Shown here: positions 1 to 6,373 of the stretch, one piece after another | How positions within the stretch are numbered: the stretch's first letter is position 1 | Layout: every line of letters begins with the position of its first letter | Source: Acidobacteriota bacterium | GTDB lineage: Bacteria; Acidobacteriota; Holophagae; Thermotomaculales; Thermotomaculaceae | NCBI GenBank assembly: GCA_015487755.1 | Contig: WFPG01000272.1 | Span: forward strand, 1-6,396 | Reading direction: 5' to 3' | DNA length: 6,396 nucleotides | Translations under genes and position numbers: made by a program | Notes under the pieces: model-generated | Database searches by the model: none | Seen by the model: only the letters and a program-made list of their open reading frames with translations | Told to the model about the DNA's origin: nothing

Positions 1-437
1 AAATAATAGTAGAAGCTTTAAAGCAGTTTATTGCAAATGATAAAAAAGATTTAATGAAAGTGGGAATTTATGAAATAGCAGTTAGCCATAGAATTGCTGT
101 ATATGTAGAAGGGAAATTTTTTGGATATGTGGTTGATTGTGAATACAATAAAATGGGTGAGGGGGATAAGAAAAATATTGATGGGACAAATGTTAGACCT
201 GATATTATAGTTCATAGAAGAATGGGAATGGATAATTTGGTTATTGCAGAAATTAAATTTGCTGGGTTTAATAGTAATAAAGCAAAAGAAGAGATTGAAA
301 GGATTAAAAATTTTTTGTCCTCTAATAATTTTTCATATAAGTTGGGTGTATATATTGGTATCCTAAAAAGAAAAATTGATGTTGTTTGGGTATATGCAGA
401 CAAAGAATATGAGAAAATAACAATTCATACTTTTTAA
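1..437 (+). CDS. PD-(D/E)XK nuclease-like hypothetical protein, 5' end cut by window edge
   Basis: The reading frame is open from the left edge (first whole codon at 3) to the TAA at 435-437, giving 144 visible residues. The ATG at 54 is probably internal. The 17 codons before it encode an alpha-helical stretch that runs smoothly into the next helix, and no Shine-Dalgarno sequence precedes 54. Counting from ATG 54, there is a helix with Glu7 and His12-Arg13, then a VDCEYN strand (27-32), a Pro49-Asp50 motif, and a strand carrying Glu66-Ile-Lys68. This Asp...Glu-X-Lys arrangement is the metal-binding core of PD-(D/E)XK nuclease folds. From memory, similar small uncharacterised proteins have the same HR / DCEYN / RPDIIVH / E-x-K order. 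A nuclease role is inferred from the motif; substrate and partners are unknown. The gene converges on the 564-residue secreted protein gene with only 8 bases between the stop codons. It is more AT-rich than its neighbours and lacks CpG, which hints at transfer. Confidence 0.8.
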   Translation, partial: IIVEALKQFIANDKKDLMKVGIYEIAVSHRIAVYVEGKFFGYVVDCEYNKMGEGDKKNIDGTNVRPDIIVHRRMGMDNLVIAEIKFAGFNSNKAKEEIERIKNFLSSNNFSYKLGVYIGILKRKIDVVWVYADKEYEKITIHTF

Positions 438-445
438 CAACTTTT

Positions 446-2140
446 TCATATCTTCTCCGCCACTTCTATTTTCCATTTGTGGTTTTTGACTTTTATAAGG
501 GCTATTATTGTTAGGAGTTTGGTGCCTGTCATGAAATGGGGCAGGTAGATTACTGTTTCCCCGTCGGAGAAGGAGCCGTCGCTTCTGGAAGAGGCTATGT
601 TGTTTTCGGCAAACGGGAGTTTTGAGTATTTTTCAACCTCTTCTTTGTTTTTTATGTTTGCCCAGCCCCAGGCAAAGCCTTTGAGTATTACGAATTTTCC
701 GTTGTATTTTTCAGGGTTTCGGTCAATGTCTTTTATTTTGCATGCGATGGGTTTTTGATAGGTGATTTTTTTAATCAAGGTTGTTTTGTTCCCTGCCCTG
801 TCTGAAACTTCAAACTTGAATGTGTTTTCCCCTTCCTGCAGACTTAATGTGATTTGTTTTTCGGAATATTCTTTGCCGTTTACCTTGATTTTGCCCTCTA
901 TCCCCGATACAAAGCACCTGTCGTAAAATTCGCATATTGCAGTGATTTTATTTCCGTAAGATTTGCCTTTGTAAATCTTTCCTTTAAAACTTACGGTTAA
1001 CACTGGCTTTGAGTAATCGTTTAAATACAGGCGGTAAAAGTCTTCCCCGATTGAAAATGAATTGTATTCCCCGTCATAACTTGAATAAACTGGCGAAGGA
1101 AAGCGGTTTCCTAACCTGCCTTTTATGAGAATGAGTTTTTTCAAATATGCGTCGTAAAGATAAAGTGCGTGTTTTCCGTCTTTTTTTTCTCCAATAAATA
1201 TTCTGTTTCCAGTCTTTGAAACTCCTAAAACAACAGGCTTTTCAAGGTTGAGTTTGAGTATTGCTTCTTTCTTTCCATTTTTTCCGTTGTAAAGCATAAG
1301 GTTTTGATTTTTTATGTAAACTATTGCGTTTCCGTTTAATGCTGCACCGGAAGGTATATCAAATTTGTCTATCCTGAATTCCCTGCCGTTTTTGAAAAGG
1401 TAAAGGTTATTCCCGACTTCACCGGCGTCTTGGTCAATCAATTTTGAGTAAACCACATAGTTTTCGTTTGCGCCGTAAACCGTTTCAACCCGTTCAATTG
1501 TTTTTTCCACTTTCTTTCTTTTCAAATCAATTATTAATACTCTTCCGTAAAACATGCCGTGGTTTGGCGCGTTAAATAAAATCAATTTGTTTTTGAAAGC
1601 AAAGCCTTTGCTAAAGTCTGCGTATTGGTCTATAAAGTTAAACCAGTCTTTTTTGAATGACGGGTCTTGTTTCCATTCTTCTTTAACCTTTTTTATCGCC
1701 GTAAAGCCGGGATAGTATTTTTCACCGAGGGTTAGTACAAATCGGGATTTGTTTTTCTCAAAATTGTAATTGAAGATGTGAAAGCATCTGTTTTCTTTGT
1801 CTTTGAAAAGTATGTAAACTGAGTTTTTATATGGGATTATTATGCTTCTTTTCCTCTTTTTGTCATTGATTAAAGAAGTTATATCCCGAGTTTGAAAAAG
1901 GTTGGTGAAATCCGCATTGTTTATTATCAGGTTATTGTAATCGTTCTTGAAAAAAATCTTTGAGCCGTAAGGTTGAAAGTAATTTAAGCCCTTTATGTGA
2001 GAGGAAAACAGAATGAAATTCTTGTTTTTTACGGTTTGAACGGTTGCTTTCGGTTTGATATACCAAATTTTGTCTTTGTATAGTGTCCGGGAAAAACAGA
2101 AAGTGGTGAATATTAAAAGGAAAACTATTGCTTTTTTCAT
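446..2140 (-). CDS. Secreted beta-propeller-like protein with Ig-like and C-terminal OB-fold-like modules
   Basis: This 564-residue protein starts at ATG 2138-2140, five bases after a GGGGGA Shine-Dalgarno sequence. A type I signal peptide is visible (lysines 2-3, hydrophobic 4-16, likely cleavage near residue 18), so export is expected. Residues about 20-380 alternate short beta strands with turn-rich loops (for example LYLYDAYLKKL, LYLFKNG, NLMLYNGKNGKK), as in TolB-like or other propellers, but I see no clean repeat. Residues about 380-462 resemble a bacterial Ig-like module, with the typical segment EGENTFKFEVSDRAGNKT; Cys403 and Cys409 could form a disulfide. Residues 463-564 contain DIDRNPEKYNGKFVILKGFA, a D/G-rich turn with an IYLP strand, and a final beta pair, a pattern like OB-fold modules. 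I recognise no catalytic motif and no named family. It is probably the third gene of the minus-strand operon, 65 bases after the acyltransferase. Its function is unknown; an envelope or periplasmic binding or scaffold role is a guess. Confidence 0.85.
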   Translation of the reverse strand: MKKAIVFLLIFTTFCFSRTLYKDKIWYIKPKATVQTVKNKNFILFSSHIKGLNYFQPYGSKIFFKNDYNNLIINNADFTNLFQTRDITSLINDKKRKRSIIIPYKNSVYILFKDKENRCFHIFNYNFEKNKSRFVLTLGEKYYPGFTAIKKVKEEWKQDPSFKKDWFNFIDQYADFSKGFAFKNKLILFNAPNHGMFYGRVLIIDLKRKKVEKTIERVETVYGANENYVVYSKLIDQDAGEVGNNLYLFKNGREFRIDKFDIPSGAALNGNAIVYIKNQNLMLYNGKNGKKEAILKLNLEKPVVLGVSKTGNRIFIGEKKDGKHALYLYDAYLKKLILIKGRLGNRFPSPVYSSYDGEYNSFSIGEDFYRLYLNDYSKPVLTVSFKGKIYKGKSYGNKITAICEFYDRCFVSGIEGKIKVNGKEYSEKQITLSLQEGENTFKFEVSDRAGNKTTLIKKITYQKPIACKIKDIDRNPEKYNGKFVILKGFAWGWANIKNKEEVEKYSKLPFAENNIASSRSDGSFSDGETVIYLPHFMTGTKLLTIIALIKVKNHKWKIEVAEKI

Positions 2141-2205
2141 GTCTCCCCCTTGTTTTCAATAAATTTTCTATCCGTATTTTAATACTTTTTTGAAAGGGAA
2201 AGTGT

Positions 2206-2913
2206 CTATTTTTCTTCAAGCATCTTTTGAATCTCTGATTTTACATAATCCCTTAACTCTTCGGCAGTCATTGAGTTTATGGTTTCGGTATCTATGGGTT
2301 TCCCTATTTTTAGTGTAACCGTTCCGGGGGTTATAATCCATGAGCCTTTTCTCTTTACTTCAAACAATCCGCAAAGGGCAAGTGGTACAAGCGGCCTTCC
2401 GCACCTCTTTGCCATTTTGAAAGGCAATCTTTTAAATTCCCTTAAATTTCCGTCAAGTGTTCTATGTCCTTCGGGAAGTATTACAAGGGATTTCCCCTGT
2501 TTCAGCCTTTCTATCCCTTTGTTTATTGCGGTTATTGCAAGCCTCGGGTTTTCCCTGTTTATGGGTATGTTTCCAGCCCTTGTAATGACTTTGCCCCATA
2601 GAGGCCACTTGAATTGTTCTTCAGCCTCTATCCCCCTTATTGAGCGGGGAAGGTAAGCCCCTAAGATTGGGATATCAAATATGTTCACATGGTTTGCCAT
2701 GTAAAGGTAGGTTTCGTTTTTGTCAAGATTTTCCAATCCTTCAACCTTAACTCTTATCCCGCAGGCTTTAAGCAGCAGTTTTAAGAGTGCTTTTAAAAGA
2801 GGGGCGTATGTTTCTTCTTTGAAAAGGTAGGTGCATATCAACACCGTTATCATTGAAAAGAGGAATACCGTCCCCCCGCTAATCCATAAGATTACGGAGC
2901 GGATTTTTCTCAT
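2206..2913 (-). CDS. PlsC-type 1-acylglycerol-3-phosphate acyltransferase family protein
   Basis: This 235-residue membrane-associated acyltransferase would attach an acyl chain to lysophosphatidic acid, or a related lysolipid, to give phosphatidic acid. Length is normal for the family. Residues 7-30 form one hydrophobic membrane segment. The family blocks follow in order: the catalytic HX4D motif (His75...Asp80), block II GNIPINR (114-120), block III PEGHR (147-151, substrate phosphate binding) and block IV VPLA (176-179). Block III has His where the usual sequence is EGTR; this variant keeps the Glu and Arg. The ATG at 2911-2913 overlaps the kinase stop in an ATGA, so translational coupling is likely. 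A GGAG directly abuts the ATG, too close for normal use; a GGTG lies 8 bases upstream. The fold is confident. The exact acceptor is not, since PlsC relatives also acylate other lysophospholipids or ornithine lipids. Confidence 0.9.
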   Translation of the reverse strand: MRKIRSVILWISGGTVFLFSMITVLICTYLFKEETYAPLLKALLKLLLKACGIRVKVEGLENLDKNETYLYMANHVNIFDIPILGAYLPRSIRGIEAEEQFKWPLWGKVITRAGNIPINRENPRLAITAINKGIERLKQGKSLVILPEGHRTLDGNLREFKRLPFKMAKRCGRPLVPLALCGLFEVKRKGSWIITPGTVTLKIGKPIDTETINSMTAEELRDYVKSEIQKMLEEK

Positions 2914-3803
2914 CTCCAGAACACCTCAATTGCTTTGTGAAGGCATTCAATCTCAACGGGGGATGTGCCTATCATTTCCCCGTCGGGAGTAAGGATTTTG
3001 TTTTCTTCGGTGTATATTGAAAGTTTTTTTACCTTAAAGGTTTCAACCTCGGGAAGCAAGATGTGTTTTCCTGAAAATATTTTCGGGAAAGCGGCAATTA
3101 CCCTTCTCCTTGTTGTTTTGTTTAAAAGTGTAATGTCAAGATATCCGTCGTCAATTTTTGCGTAAGGTGCCATTAAAAAGTTTGAGGTGTACCTGCTGTT
3201 TGAAACCTCAACAAATATGTTATCCCTTTCTATCTCTTTTCCGTCTATGTTCAGTTTTACTTTAAAGGTGTGAAGGGGGATGAGTTTTATAAAAACCGCT
3301 ATTGAGTAAGAGATATTCCCGAATATTTTAAGTTTATGCGCAAGCCCGTTTACATCTGAAACAAAGCCCAAACCGACAATGTTAATATAGTAGTAAACAC
3401 CTTCTTTTGTCGTGAATTTTCCCACATCAACCTTTTTTTTCTTTCCCTTTGAAATAATTTCTATTGCGTCTTTAAAGTTACCTGTTTTTAAATCCATATC
3501 CCTGACAAAAGCGTTTCCCGTGCCTATGGGGATTATCCCTATCGGCGGTTTTTTGTCGGTGCTTTTGTTTTTGAAAATGCCGTTTAATGTTTCAAAAAGT
3601 GTGCCGTCTCCCCCTGCGGATAGCACTGCTTCGTATTTGCTTAAATCCTCGTTTTCTATAATTTTTATCCCGTGGCCTCTGTGTTCGGTGAGTTTTATTT
3701 CAGGGGTTATGCCTTTTTCGGAAAGCAGTTTTTTTATTTTTTCAAGGTTTTTAATTGCCCTGCCGTTTGCCGCTTTTGGATTGAAAATTAAAAGAACCTT
3801 CAA
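2910..3803 (-). CDS. YegS/BmrU-type diacylglycerol (lipid) kinase family protein
   Basis: This 297-residue cytosolic lipid kinase belongs to the DAGK catalytic superfamily (YegS, DgkB, LCB5/sphingosine kinase). These enzymes transfer the gamma phosphate of ATP to a lipid hydroxyl, usually diacylglycerol to phosphatidic acid. Visible motifs are the N-terminal strand with NPKAANG (8-14), the nucleotide-binding GGDGT (64-68), PIGTGNAFVRD (92-102), the C-terminal beta-sandwich signature APYAKIDDGYLDI (212-224) and the late DGE (274-276). Length is typical. Family members in this class commonly have GTGNDFAR; here Ala98 replaces the Asp, as also seen in sphingosine-kinase-like relatives, so the lipid substrate is uncertain. 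The start is TTG at 3801-3803, chosen because GGAGGGG ends three bases upstream (core GGAGG at five), the first codons give the conserved MKVLLIFNP start, and there is no nearby ATG. It is the first gene of the minus-strand operon and overlaps the acyltransferase by four bases. Confidence 0.92.
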   Translation of the reverse strand: MKVLLIFNPKAANGRAIKNLEKIKKLLSEKGITPEIKLTEHRGHGIKIIENEDLSKYEAVLSAGGDGTLFETLNGIFKNKSTDKKPPIGIIPIGTGNAFVRDMDLKTGNFKDAIEIISKGKKKKVDVGKFTTKEGVYYYINIVGLGFVSDVNGLAHKLKIFGNISYSIAVFIKLIPLHTFKVKLNIDGKEIERDNIFVEVSNSRYTSNFLMAPYAKIDDGYLDITLLNKTTRRRVIAAFPKIFSGKHILLPEVETFKVKKLSIYTEENKILTPDGEMIGTSPVEIECLHKAIEVFWR

Positions 3804-3806
3804 TAT

Positions 3807-3813
3807 CCCCTCC
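3807..3813 (-). promoter_or_regulatory. Shine-Dalgarno sequence that fixes the TTG start of the lipid kinase
   Basis: On the minus strand this reads GGAGGGG, ending three bases before TTG 3801-3803; the core GGAGG has a five-base spacer. It is the strongest ribosome binding site in the window. No ATG or GTG lies in a better position, so the TTG is the most probable start. Confidence 0.75.
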
Positions 3814-3827
3814 GCACAGTTTTAAAA

Positions 3828-3836
3828 ATTATATCA
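3828..3836 (-). promoter_or_regulatory. Extended -10 promoter for the lipid kinase operon
   Basis: On the minus strand this reads TGATATAAT, a perfect TGnTATAAT extended -10 element. No good -35 hexamer is seen 16-18 bases upstream, as expected for extended -10 promoters that can do without one. Transcription would start near 3821, giving a leader of about 18 bases that still contains the Shine-Dalgarno sequence. This is a sequence match only. Confidence 0.55.
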
Positions 3837-3883
3837 AAAAAATTGTTTTAAGAGTATAGTGAGCAGAATAGCAATTAAATCTA

Positions 3884-3912
3884 TTGACTATTTGGCGGTA
3901 TTGGTTGAAAAT
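3884..3912 (+). promoter_or_regulatory. Candidate sigma-70-type promoter for the LVIVD gene
   Basis: TTGACT (3884-3889) and GAAAAT (3907-3912) are separated by 17 bases, matching the consensus at 5/6 and 4/6. The start point would be near 3919, giving a leader of about 27 bases with the GGGAG ribosome binding site. An alternative -10, TATAGT at 3913-3918, has only a poor -35. The call is weak. Confidence 0.3.
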
Positions 3913-3945
3913 TATAGTTGACAAAAAATTAAGGGAGAATTGTAA

Positions 3946-6336
3946 ATGAAGAAGTTTTTAATAATTGCGCTTTTAATAAGCCTTAACGCTTTTTCCATAT
4001 CATACGAAAAAATAGGAGAGTGGGGTTTCGGAAAGTACCAGCAGATAGCGATGAAAGGGGACATAGTTTACGGTATTTCTATGGACTCGGGAATTTCGGT
4101 GATAGATTATTCCGATGTAAGCCGCCCTGTAAAATTGGGGGAATTTTCAAGGACAGACGAATTTCACAATATGCTAATAGACGGTGATACCGCTTTTATC
4201 TCCGCAACAGGTAAGATTTACATTACCGATGTATCAAACAATATACCTGAAACAATTTCAATAGTAGAACTTGACGCCGATTGTTACAGAATGGCAAAGG
4301 TTGATAACAAGTTGTATGTGGCAGGCGGATATGCAGGTTTGATAGTTTTAGATGTTTCAGACCTTGAGCACCCTGTTGTTTTAGGTTCTTACTTTGATGA
4401 AGAAGAGATGCAGAATGTGATTGATGTGGCTGTTAATTCAAACGGAGATATCTATGTTGTTGACAAAGAGGCAGGCCTTTTTATATTGCAGACAACGGAT
4501 TTTCAGTCATACCAAGAAATAGGAAGAATGAGTTCAAGAATGTATAGAATAAAGTTCTTAAGTGATACTGAGATAGTTTTATCATACGGAGAGTACGGAG
4601 TAAAGTTTTATGATTGTACGGATCCGGATTCGTTAAAATACATAGGCAGTTATACAGAAGTAAACTTTGTATCTGATTTTATTATTGACGGTGATGTTAT
4701 GTATTGTGCGGACAATTACAATGGCCTGGTTATTCTTGATATTACCTCTATAGGGACTCCTACTTTTATAAAAAGTGTTGCTACTTCAAGCATTTGCTAT
4801 GCTATAGAGCAAAAAGATAACTATATCTTTTCGGCAAACAGTTCAGGGGGAATTTTGTGCTTTGATATTTCAGACCCGGCCGAAGCCTATCAATTTTCCT
4901 CTTTTGACGACTCCTCATACCCCCTTGATATTGCTTTTTACAATGACAAATTGCTTGTTGCCGATTTTTACAACGGAGTAAAATCCCTTTCTGCAGATGA
5001 TGTGACAAATATGCAGATTGTTGATTTAAAAAGGGGAGAGGACTATCCTTCTGCTTTAACTGTTAAAGACAATTATGTTTACTATGCGGATTCAACTTTA
5101 GGTATAGGTGTTTTAAAGATTAATGAAGACGGTTCTTTATCTGATGTAAGTTACCTTGCATTAGAAGGAAACTTTTTAAGCATTGAAACTTACGGAAATT
5201 ATTTAATAGTTGCAGGTGAATACGGCGGATTATACCTTTTTGATATTTCAGATAGGGAAAGCCCTCAACTTGTTGATAGAAAGTATGAATTCCAGTCTGT
5301 GGTAAAGGTTAGGGTTTCCGACAACGGTTTAATAGTCGCTTCTTTAGGTTTAAACGGTGTAAAGATATGCCAGATACAGGACAACCGATTGGTTGAGGTT
5401 TCTTCAATTGATATTGGAGGCTATGCGCTTGATTCAATCCTTTTAAATTCAAATTTGTATGTGGCTGATTTTTACAACGGGCTAAAAGAGTTTACCCTTG
5501 ACGGTTCTTACAGTGTTGTTGCAGATTCTGTTTACCTTGAAGGTAAAACGCCTGAGTCAATTTTTGTTTACGGAAATTATATGTATGTGGCTTGCGGCTC
5601 TAAAGGGATGTATGTACTTGATATCACTCAACAGCCGCTTGAACAGGCTGCTTATATAGAAACTTATTCAAATGCAAAAAGGGTTCTTGTGATAGACGGC
5701 ATAATGTTTGTGGCGGAAGGGTTAAGCGGCAAGATAGATGTTTTCAGGGTTGTTGATGATGAAACTAAGGTATATTCAGCGCCGTTGATTAACTCAAACA
5801 AACTTGAAATTTACAACGGTTGTGCCAAAGACACGGTTGTTGATATTGCGGTTTACAGGAATTTAAAGCCTGTTCAATTTAAAAGGTTAACTGTAACAGC
5901 GGGCAAAAACCTTTCTTTTCAATTGAAAGATGGGGATACTGTTAAGTGTATTTCCAATGGAAACAATGTTTATATAGGCCTTGTGACAGGGTTGTCTGAT
6001 GGTGAGAATGCAGTTTTGCCTCTTTCTACAGTTTCAGCAAATAGAATGAGAGGGTATATTGCTCCTAACTCTTTTTATCAGAGAATTTCAATTGAGAATA
6101 AGTCAAAGCAAAGCGGATATTTTACCATTTCTTTCTTTGATAGAAAGGGAAGTCTTATCTCTCAAAAAAGTGTTTTTGTTGAGGCTGGGGATTCAAGAAG
6201 TTTTAATTTTATGTTGAGAGGCGGGTACTCGTTTGTAGTTAGCGGTGATTATGAATTTACCGCAACCCTTTATCAAAGAGAGATTTTCGGAAGCGAACTT
6301 AATTATCTTGAGCCTGTAAGGTTAGAATTATATTGA
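3946..6336 (+). CDS. Secreted LVIVD-repeat double beta-propeller protein with duplicated C-terminal beta-sandwich
   Basis: This 796-residue exported protein starts at ATG 3946, eight bases after GGGAG. Its signal peptide has lysines 2-3, a hydrophobic core at 4-12 and likely cleavage near residue 18. Residues about 29-610 consist of 14 repeats of about 42 residues, each with a VA-x(n)-G turn followed by a strand such as GLIVLDVSD, GLVILDITS or GLYLFDISD and then a short closing strand. This is the LVIVD repeat pattern, in which each repeat makes one propeller blade. Fourteen blades fit two seven-bladed propellers. Residues about 614-680 and 705-777 look like two copies of one beta-sandwich module, ending near residue 796 without a membrane anchor or recognised sorting signal. 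LVIVD proteins are usually surface or secreted proteins of poorly known function; no catalytic motif is visible. The gene is transcribed divergently from the lipid operon and is followed at 37 bases by a tRNA gene. Confidence 0.9.
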   Translation: MKKFLIIALLISLNAFSISYEKIGEWGFGKYQQIAMKGDIVYGISMDSGISVIDYSDVSRPVKLGEFSRTDEFHNMLIDGDTAFISATGKIYITDVSNNIPETISIVELDADCYRMAKVDNKLYVAGGYAGLIVLDVSDLEHPVVLGSYFDEEEMQNVIDVAVNSNGDIYVVDKEAGLFILQTTDFQSYQEIGRMSSRMYRIKFLSDTEIVLSYGEYGVKFYDCTDPDSLKYIGSYTEVNFVSDFIIDGDVMYCADNYNGLVILDITSIGTPTFIKSVATSSICYAIEQKDNYIFSANSSGGILCFDISDPAEAYQFSSFDDSSYPLDIAFYNDKLLVADFYNGVKSLSADDVTNMQIVDLKRGEDYPSALTVKDNYVYYADSTLGIGVLKINEDGSLSDVSYLALEGNFLSIETYGNYLIVAGEYGGLYLFDISDRESPQLVDRKYEFQSVVKVRVSDNGLIVASLGLNGVKICQIQDNRLVEVSSIDIGGYALDSILLNSNLYVADFYNGLKEFTLDGSYSVVADSVYLEGKTPESIFVYGNYMYVACGSKGMYVLDITQQPLEQAAYIETYSNAKRVLVIDGIMFVAEGLSGKIDVFRVVDDETKVYSAPLINSNKLEIYNGCAKDTVVDIAVYRNLKPVQFKRLTVTAGKNLSFQLKDGDTVKCISNGNNVYIGLVTGLSDGENAVLPLSTVSANRMRGYIAPNSFYQRISIENKSKQSGYFTISFFDRKGSLISQKSVFVEAGDSRSFNFMLRGGYSFVVSGDYEFTATLYQREIFGSELNYLEPVRLELY
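4708..5716 (+). repeat. In-frame 126-base protein-coding repeat (propeller blades 6-14)
   Basis: The conserved alanine of each blade's VA-x(n)-G turn falls at residues 255, 297, 339, 381, 423, 465, 507 and 549. That is seven consecutive steps of exactly 42 residues (126 bases), with the next at 590 (41). Earlier blades have equivalent positions at about 44, 86, 126, 172 and 213 with less regular spacing. The nucleotide sequences of the units have mostly diverged, but a 14-base identical block (GATTTTTACAACGG) remains at 4963-4976 and 5467-5480. Confidence 0.7.
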
Positions 6337-6361
6337 TTTTAAAGCGAAAAAGATATATATT
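6333..6361 (+). promoter_or_regulatory. Candidate promoter for the tRNA gene
   Basis: TTGATT (6333-6338, 4/6 match) and TATATT (6356-6361, 5/6 match) are 17 bases apart. The predicted start near 6368 lies about six bases before the mature tRNA 5' end at 6374, a normal short leader for RNase P processing. The -35 overlaps the stop codon of the LVIVD gene. No terminator hairpin is seen between the gene and the tRNA, so read-through is also possible. Confidence 0.5.
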
Positions 6362-6373
6362 TATCTGTTGTGA

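Noticed and set aside
430..460. Terminator between the convergent genes
   Set aside because: T-runs are present but no stable hairpin precedes them on either strand; the gap between stop codons is only 8 bases.
2084..2140. Lipoprotein signal in the 564-residue secreted protein (Cys15)
   Set aside because: The residues before Cys15 are TTF, which do not fit the lipobox pattern with a small residue just before Cys; a type I signal peptide fits better.
2174..2185. Inverted repeat GTATTTTAATAC between the acyltransferase and secreted-protein genes
   Set aside because: Five-base AT-rich arms with a two-base centre are expected by chance here; there is no G/C stem or T-run for a terminator and no second copy for an operator.
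2279..3825. Open frames on the plus strand opposite the kinase and acyltransferase genes (for example 2279-2656 and 3412-3825)
   Set aside because: They mirror conserved enzyme-coding sequence, lack ribosome binding sites and give low-complexity hydrophobic products; they are antisense shadows.
3887..3918. ACTAT / ATAGT inverted repeat in the divergent intergenic region
   Set aside because: Five-base arms 22 bases apart are too short and AT-rich to call an operator.
3918..3946. TTGACA (3918-3923) with TGTAAA (3941-3946) as a promoter for the LVIVD gene
   Set aside because: The -35 is perfect and the spacer is 17 bases, but the -10 overlaps the ATG, so the transcript would lack the ribosome binding site and the start codon.
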